Origin: Trema orientale
Taxonomy: Eukaryota > Streptophyta > Magnoliopsida > Rosales > Cannabaceae
Assembly (NCBI GenBank): GCA_002914845.1
Contig: JXTC01000110.1
Coordinates: forward strand, 772,228 to 836,227
Reading direction: 5' to 3'
DNA length: 64,000 nucleotides
Part shown: piece after piece, positions 58,701 to 64,000 of the stretch
Layout of the letters: each line of letters starts with the position of its first letter
Position numbering within the stretch: position 1 is the first letter of the stretch
Made by a program: the position numbers and the translations under genes
The notes under the pieces: generated by a model
Told to the model about the DNA's origin: nothing
The model's input: only the letters and a program-made list of their open reading frames with translations
The model's database searches: none

Positions 58701-60271
58701 CGTGACAGAAACTGCTTGTAATTTGAATGGTGTCAACACAGCGCAAAGGGTGGCACTCCTTCAGAGGCTTTCACAATGTGAATCTGCTAAAAGTGGAACG
58801 TGGCAGCATTGGAGTGCAATAGGTATGCTCCTATTTTTGGAGTTATTTCAATGCTTCGGCCTTTTATCTTTTCCTTAGATATTTTATTTGCTTAAGAGGG
58901 AAAACCAAACAAGAAAACTGTAATTGTCGTTTTAATGAATTTATAGTGAGATGCGTAAATGTGTATTATGATGATGGAAACAGCTGATGGGGAGTTTGAG
59001 ACTGGAAGATAGATGGGTTCTTCTGGGGAGCTTTATTTTGGTGCTCTGTGTTGAACTCCAGCCAAAACTGGAAGCATAGGGGATAGTACATGTACAGGGT
59101 AGTTTTACAGAACCTTCAAAACTCCTTTTGTTCCTGCTGCTCATTTTGGAAGACGTTTATTATTTGTCTGGGAAAGATGGTACAATCATGTATCTTTCTG
59201 AATGGGCTAACATCTCTATCACACACACGCACACATGCACACGCACGTGCACATTTTTGTTTCTACTTTCTCTCTCTCATGCGCTCTCATACACATGTAC
59301 ACGCACAATTTTGTTACGTAGTAGTGTGTTGACTTACCAATTTAATTGGCAAGATGAATAGTGGTAAGGGTGACAAATCCTTGTGGTTTTATCGGAGTCG
59401 GATTCTTACTCTTGTTCTTCCTCTGTTTAGTTCCCCGTTTACAACTCTTGTATTCAGATTAGTTGTTTGTATATGTATATACGTATTTGTCCTTTGCTTA
59501 TATTTATTTTTCTTTTTTTATGGGAAAAAAATCTGTTATTAACAAAGAAAGTAGAAACCTTTGCAATAATAGATTCTATTGGAGAATTCAAGTCCATAAT
59601 GTTGTCTTCCATTTTATCTTCCACTCTCAAAACACATCTGTAAAACTCTCATCTTCTTCCTTATCTTTCACTTTCAAAACAAATTTATGAAACAAATATA
59701 GCTAAATCATGTATGGTATCGTAATTAACCACGATACCAAAAGAAAGAAAATAAGCAGATGTGTTAGAATGGGTGAAAAAATTCCATTGAAGACAATGGG
59801 CATGATTTGGCTTCTTTATTTGGAGTGAATGACGAAAATTCCATGAACAGTACTAGGAGCTTCTAAATAGATGTTTTTTTTTTGGGTTGCAAATCTAGAA
59901 AATACGAGTTTGGGGTGTTGTATTCTCACCCCTTTCAAATATAAAGGCACCCTTCTTGATAATAAAAAGACCAAAACAGACGAAGTTATAAATTTTAAAA
60001 AATGAAGGGACAAAAACACCTATTTGAGCACCCCTTCCTTCCGATCGCCCAGTGTCGGTCTCTTTCTATGTTCATCTAATTCCATTTGGTATTGCTATTT
60101 TTTCCCAAGAAACATCTCAAGAAACCTAAGGTTTTAGAGAATAACGTGGAAAAAAAGTATTATGATGGAAAAAAGAGAAAAAAAAAAATTGTGGGTTACC
60201 ATCTTGGTTTTAAATCCATTTTTTTCTCGCTGTATATTCTTTTTTCTATTGATTGCGTGTATATATATATA
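58701..60271. other. PAT1 3' untranslated region and flank
   Basis: Sequence after the PAT1 stop, probably transcribed at least to about 59500 (T-rich, with polyadenylation-like AATAAT words). A degenerate (CA)n/(CACACG)n tract lies at about 59219-59300. No further gene is visible. Confidence 0.5.
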
Positions 60272-60515
60272 GGTTGCCAATCCAATAGGTATTTTTTTTT
60301 TTTAACCTATGGGTAGGTATTTTTTTTGAACCGTTGGATCATCATCTAATGGTGATCCAATGGCTCTAATGAAGTGCATGAAAAGACGTGCATAATTAAT
60401 GATTTTTCTCTTTCCTACTTTTTACAATAAAAAAATATATTTGTTAGATTTCCATTGGTCAAAAAAAATACCTACCCATAGGTAAAAAAAGAAAATACCT
60501 ACTGGATTAGTGCCC
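60272..60515. mobile_element. MITE inserted in a TA tract, copy 2
   Basis: The left end GGTTGCCAATCCAATAGGTATTTTTTTTTTTTAACCTATGGGTAGGTATTT is mirrored at the right by AAATACCTACCCATAGGTAAAAAAAGAAAATACCTACTGGATTAGTGCCC. (TA)n flanks both sides. The interior contains CCGTTGGATCATCATC, shared with copy 1 at 51769. Its arms are better preserved than those of copy 1. Confidence 0.88.
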
Positions 60516-60679
60516 ATATATATATATATATTAAAAGGGTTGATCCAGTATAGTTTTGTATCATAATGATTTTATTGTGTTTTCCTTCACCTCCTTGATC
60601 GTATTGTGTTCATATGAGGAGAGCAATAAAAAATTCAATAACCATAAATGAAAATATCTCACATCTAAAGGGAAAAGAA

Positions 60680-60866
60680 ATGACAAAATGAGTTGGTTCA
60701 AGTGATAAGAGCAACTACTACCTGGGATCACAGTTTTAGGTTCGAGTTACATCGGAGATAGGCGTGAAAATCTATTATCTCTAATGGGGTGGGATGGGGA
60801 TTGGGTAGTAGTAGATAACTTTTTTTTCAATTTGTAATAAGTGGAGCTTATTAGTTAAGCCCCACT
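60680..60866 (+). mobile_element. tRNA-derived SINE, third copy
   Basis: TGACAAAATGAGTTGGTTCAAGTGATAAGAG, then AGGTTCGAGTTACATCGGAGATAGGCGTGAAAATC, GGGTAGTAGTAGATAAC and AATTTGTAATAAGTGGAGCTTATTAGTTAAGCCCCACTTT match the SINE at 43332 along its length and the SINE at 17130 at the 3' end. Possible imperfect duplication: TAAAGGGAAAAGAAA at the left and TAAAGGGGAAAAAAAA at the right. Confidence 0.85.
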
Positions 60867-61670
60867 TTAAAGGGGAAAAAAAAAGTTCATTGGGCATATA
60901 AGTCGAAGTTCATCGGGCATGTAAGTCGAAATGCATTTTTTTCAGTGAAGATAATTTAATTTGTCTCTTTTTCGTTCCTTAAAAAAAAGTTACCCTATGC
61001 GGAATGAGGTGTCTTCATTCAAGTATATAATATAATGGGGATTGAACAGTAGTAGATATTTTCTTTTAATTTATAATAAGTGGAGGTTATTAGTTAAATC
61101 CCCCAAAAAAAAAGAGAAAAAAAAAAGTTCACTGGGCATGTAAGTCAAAGTTCACCGGGCATGTAAGTCGAAATGTATTTTTTTTTTTTCGTGAAGATGT
61201 TTTAGTTTCTCTTATTCATTCCTTAAAAAAAAGTTACCCTATGTAGAATATAGGGTGTCTGCATTCAAGTATATAATATAATCTATTATATGTATAAGAG
61301 TAAAGTTGTACTAAAAAGATATTTTATATCTATTGGGAGTACGAATATAGTCACAGTGGGAATTGGATAGTAGTATATATATTTTTTCAATTTATAATAA
61401 GTAGAGGTTATTAACTAAGTCTCACTTTTTTAAAAAAAGAAAAAGTTCACGGGCATATAAGTCGAAATGCATTTTTTTTTTGTGAAGATGTCTTAATTTG
61501 TCTCTTTTTCGTTCCTTAAAAAAAGTTACCCCACGTGGAATAGGGTGTCTTCATTCAAGTATATAATATAATTTATTATATGTATAAGGGTAAAGTTGTA
61601 ATAAAAAGATATTTTGACAAAATAATGGGTACATTTATATCTATTGAGGGTGCGAATATAGTCACCCTAC
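60796..61670 (+). repeat. Three-unit tandem array built partly from a SINE tail
   Basis: Units start near 60796, 61036 and 61357. Each runs: GGGGATTGGGTAGTAGTAGA (SINE 3' part), AATAAGTGGAGG TTATTAGTTAAG, A-rich, AAAGTTCACNGGGCATGTAAGTCGAAATGCATTT, GTGAAGATGTTTTAATTTGTCTC, TTCCTTAAAAAAAAGTTACC, then GGTGTCTTCATTCAAGTATATAATATAAT. Units 2 and 3 carry about 80 extra bases at the end (TGTATAAGAGTAAAGTTGTA ... GAATATAGTCAC). Confidence 0.88.
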
Positions 61671-62212
61671 TAGTTTTTGAGTATGCATATTTTATTGTCG
61701 AAAAAAGGCCTAAATTCCTTAAAAAATAAAAATTAAAAGAAGAGGAGAAAATAGAAGGCCTCAATATTAGAAAATCAAGCGATATTAGGTTGTGCCGTCT
61801 CTCTCTTGAAGATTAAAACATCAAGCGATATGCTTTGACTTACCAACTTACCTAATTAATGAGTAGTGATCAGAACCACAAATTTATATATACTTCATTT
61901 CTTCTAGGGAGCTGTATATGCGCTTGATTTGTTACAAATATTAAATAATAATTAATCCACCTGTTAAACCGTCGTTATTTTCTGAATAAAAAATTCGTTA
62001 TAAATTCATATATTAGGATATTTTAACTCAACATTTCCGTCAGTATAAACAACAAAACAACACATCCCTGTCCGTTCTGACTGGCACAATGCCACAAAAG
62101 ACCAAGTAAGGGCACTTTATAACTAATAGAAGTTTTATACAATCCAAGGAACAAAAGTTGATAAAGGAACGGTAAGAGGGCATGCAGATATGCAACATCA
62201 ATTTGTTTTACA
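61671..62212. other. AT-rich spacer
   Basis: Between the tandem array and the next foldback element. AT-rich, no gene or clear repeat. Confidence 0.5.
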
Positions 62213-62820
62213 CTATGTTAGGATAAATTTTTGGAGGGATGGAGAGAGGTAGAAGGAGTGGAGTAGAGGGAGAGTTCCAATCACTTGTTTGGTGGGAGGG
62301 AAAGTGGGAGGGAGAGGAGAGGTAGAGAGTGATGTCCCTCTCCGGCCCAATAAATGCTATCCTCCTATTTTGGAGGGATTAGTAAGGAAAAAAGAAGAGA
62401 GAGGTGAGAATTGACATATTTAACTTCGAGAAAGATTAACCAAAAATCAAAACGGATAATATAATAATATTATAAATAAATACTCTATATCTTTCCTACT
62501 CATCATTCTTTTTACCAAATAACTTATGGATGATACTAGGTGTACCAAGATTGTTATCAAATTTTTAATATCAATACATGTGACATTAGTTGACATTATT
62601 CAATTAATATATTAAAACTTACCACAAATAAATTGATCATATTCATCAATTAAATGATGCCAATTCATATGTCACATGTGTTGGTATTAAAAATTTGGTA
62701 CAAATTTTAAACTATCTAGCATTATTCATAACTTATAAGATCAGTCTCCTTTCTCTTTTTCACATCCTCTCCCTCTCTCTTCTTTGTATTCTTTCCCTCT
62801 CTCCACCAAACATAGCCTAG
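62213..62820. mobile_element. Foldback element ending in the GGCTATGTTTGGT family termini, copy 2
   Basis: The right end, read on the minus strand, is AGGCTATGTTTGGTGGAGAG, matching the left end of the element at 10271. The left end (CTATGTTAGGATAAATTTTTGG) is a looser version. The left arm is purine-rich (GGGAGGGAGAGGAGAGG) and the right arm pyrimidine-rich (CCTCTCCCTCTCTC), so they can pair. The interior is AT-rich and non-coding. Confidence 0.45.
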
Positions 62821-64000
62821 AGTAATGGAATTTAAATTTTTAAAATTTTTTTTCCCCATTCAACAAAATGGGTTTCTTAAGAAATTTTCTTCTCAATTAG
62901 TAAATTGATAATAAGGATCATTGACACCGGGTAAGTAGATTCCTAAGGCGGACTCAATCACAACCGTGAATTAAATATAATTCAAGTCTATTGGAGAAAC
63001 CATAACCCATGTATGGAGAGACGAAGTATTCTGGTCTAGTAAAAATTAAATACCAATTTCAGAATTGGTATTTAATAAATAAATACTAATTATACGAAAA
63101 TAGTGTGGTTTTCTCCTTGTAGATCGCGTTTATATATCTTAATAAATTCCATAATTTATGGGCTTCCGCATAGAACGCGGGTGAGATGCATCTTTGCGTT
63201 TGTGACGCAAGGTAACACAATGCGTTGCATATACAATTTTTGTGACGCAAAGTAGCGGAGCTTTAGCCTTTGAAGTGGTCACCTCACAAAGTCACATGAT
63301 ATGGTAAAACATCAGAAAATTTAAACATCAAACACTATTTACCCGAATAAAAAAACACAATTTTCTCTTTTATAATTTTTCTTTGAAAAGTTGGTTTGAA
63401 ATGTCTTTATTTATATAACTTTTTGTTTTTTTAAGACAACTAACTTTATTTGTTTATTCATTTGTTTTTTTTTTTTAATCTTTTTGAAAGGAACCAAGTC
63501 AACTAATCTTGTTGAGCATGCATAGACGTGTATATGATATGGAATATTCATTTATATGATTAATTCCCTCAGTTTAAACGGACCATAGCTTATAAGACCT
63601 GGACTGAGTCCAAGCCTGCCTCTTTCTTTCTCACTTTCATCGTAGTTATTTTCTCTGATTTCACTACTTTTCAGGTTTATTTGGTCACCGCTCTTTATTT
63701 TCATTCTTGCCCACTTTTCTCTCCCGCCAAATACACACTTTCTCATCAATCAGTCACTTTTCCGATTTCAGATTCTTTCTTCTAAATATTCATTTCAATT
63801 CATATTGGACCTTTAAGATTGTGTTTCAATCCTATTTTCAGGTACTTTCTCATTAAAATATGAATCTCTTTCTGTTTTTTTATTTTATTGTGTTACTATA
63901 GTTTTTAGTTTTGATCAAAATCATTGTGATAATCAATCTGCTGTGTCATGTTGAAATTTTCTCTGTTCCAAATTGATCTCTTTCTATTTGTATATTTCAT
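62821..64000. other. Right edge; possible 5' leader of a gene beyond the window
   Basis: 62821-63540 is non-coding and AT-rich, with GATGCATCTTTGCGTTTGTGACGC words of unknown nature. From about 63600 the sequence becomes pyrimidine-rich (CTCTTTCTTTCTCACTTTC, CACACTTTCTCATCAATCAG). At 63840 it has TTTTCAG|GTACTTTC, a good splice-donor context, with no ATG-led frame before it. This is what a spliced 5' untranslated exon would look like, but the gene itself is not in the window. Confidence 0.3.

Overview
The window is plant nuclear DNA, most likely from a eudicot (inferred from the gene families, not tested). The DNA is AT-rich. Coding sequence is split by GT-AG introns, and the space between genes is filled with remnants of retrotransposons, SINEs, MITE-like foldback elements and microsatellites. 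There are three stretches of N: two single bases (31107, 37481) and one run (39410-39493). No bacterial-type operons, CRISPR arrays or rRNA genes are visible, and no intact tRNA gene was recognised.

Layout from left to right. (1) 999-4179, minus: a NIP-type aquaporin whose usual N-terminal exon is not visible. (2) 5886-7445, plus: a complete single-domain rhodanese (thiosulfate sulfurtransferase 16/18-like), divergent from the aquaporin. (3) 8050-9661, minus: a nuclear-looking zinc-knuckle plus GRF zinc-finger protein, convergent with the rhodanese. (4) 9.8-14.3 kb: foldback elements and AT-rich DNA. (5) 14351-16217, minus: an apparently intact UGT85-type glycosyltransferase, followed upstream by a degraded paralogue (16905-17975) that carries a SINE with a perfect target duplication. 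(6) 18-28 kb: gene-poor DNA with degenerate repeats. (7) 28577-30356, plus: a short non-canonical JAZ (TIFY) repressor behind a cluster of four perfect G-boxes. (8) 32.1-39.5 kb: repeat-rich, holding an internally inverted LINE, a 73-74 bp minisatellite, a decayed receptor-kinase ectodomain fragment and a foldback element with 55-bp terminal inverted repeats. (9) 39769-51377, plus: a carnosine N-methyltransferase-like (N2227 family) gene with 17 visible coding exons, whose introns hold copia, SINE and LINE remnants and whose first exon is not visible. (10) 53681-58700, plus: a complete PAT1-type mRNA decapping activator. (11) 58.7-64 kb: MITE, SINE and tandem-repeat DNA, and possibly the leader of a gene lying beyond the right edge.

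The genes do not form a pathway; they are ordinary dispersed plant genes. The clearest functional link is within the JAZ locus: the G-boxes are the sites MYC2-type factors bind, and JAZ proteins repress those factors, so a feedback loop is likely. All exon models come from reading-frame continuity, GT/AG sites and remembered family conservation. No alignment or transcript evidence was available.
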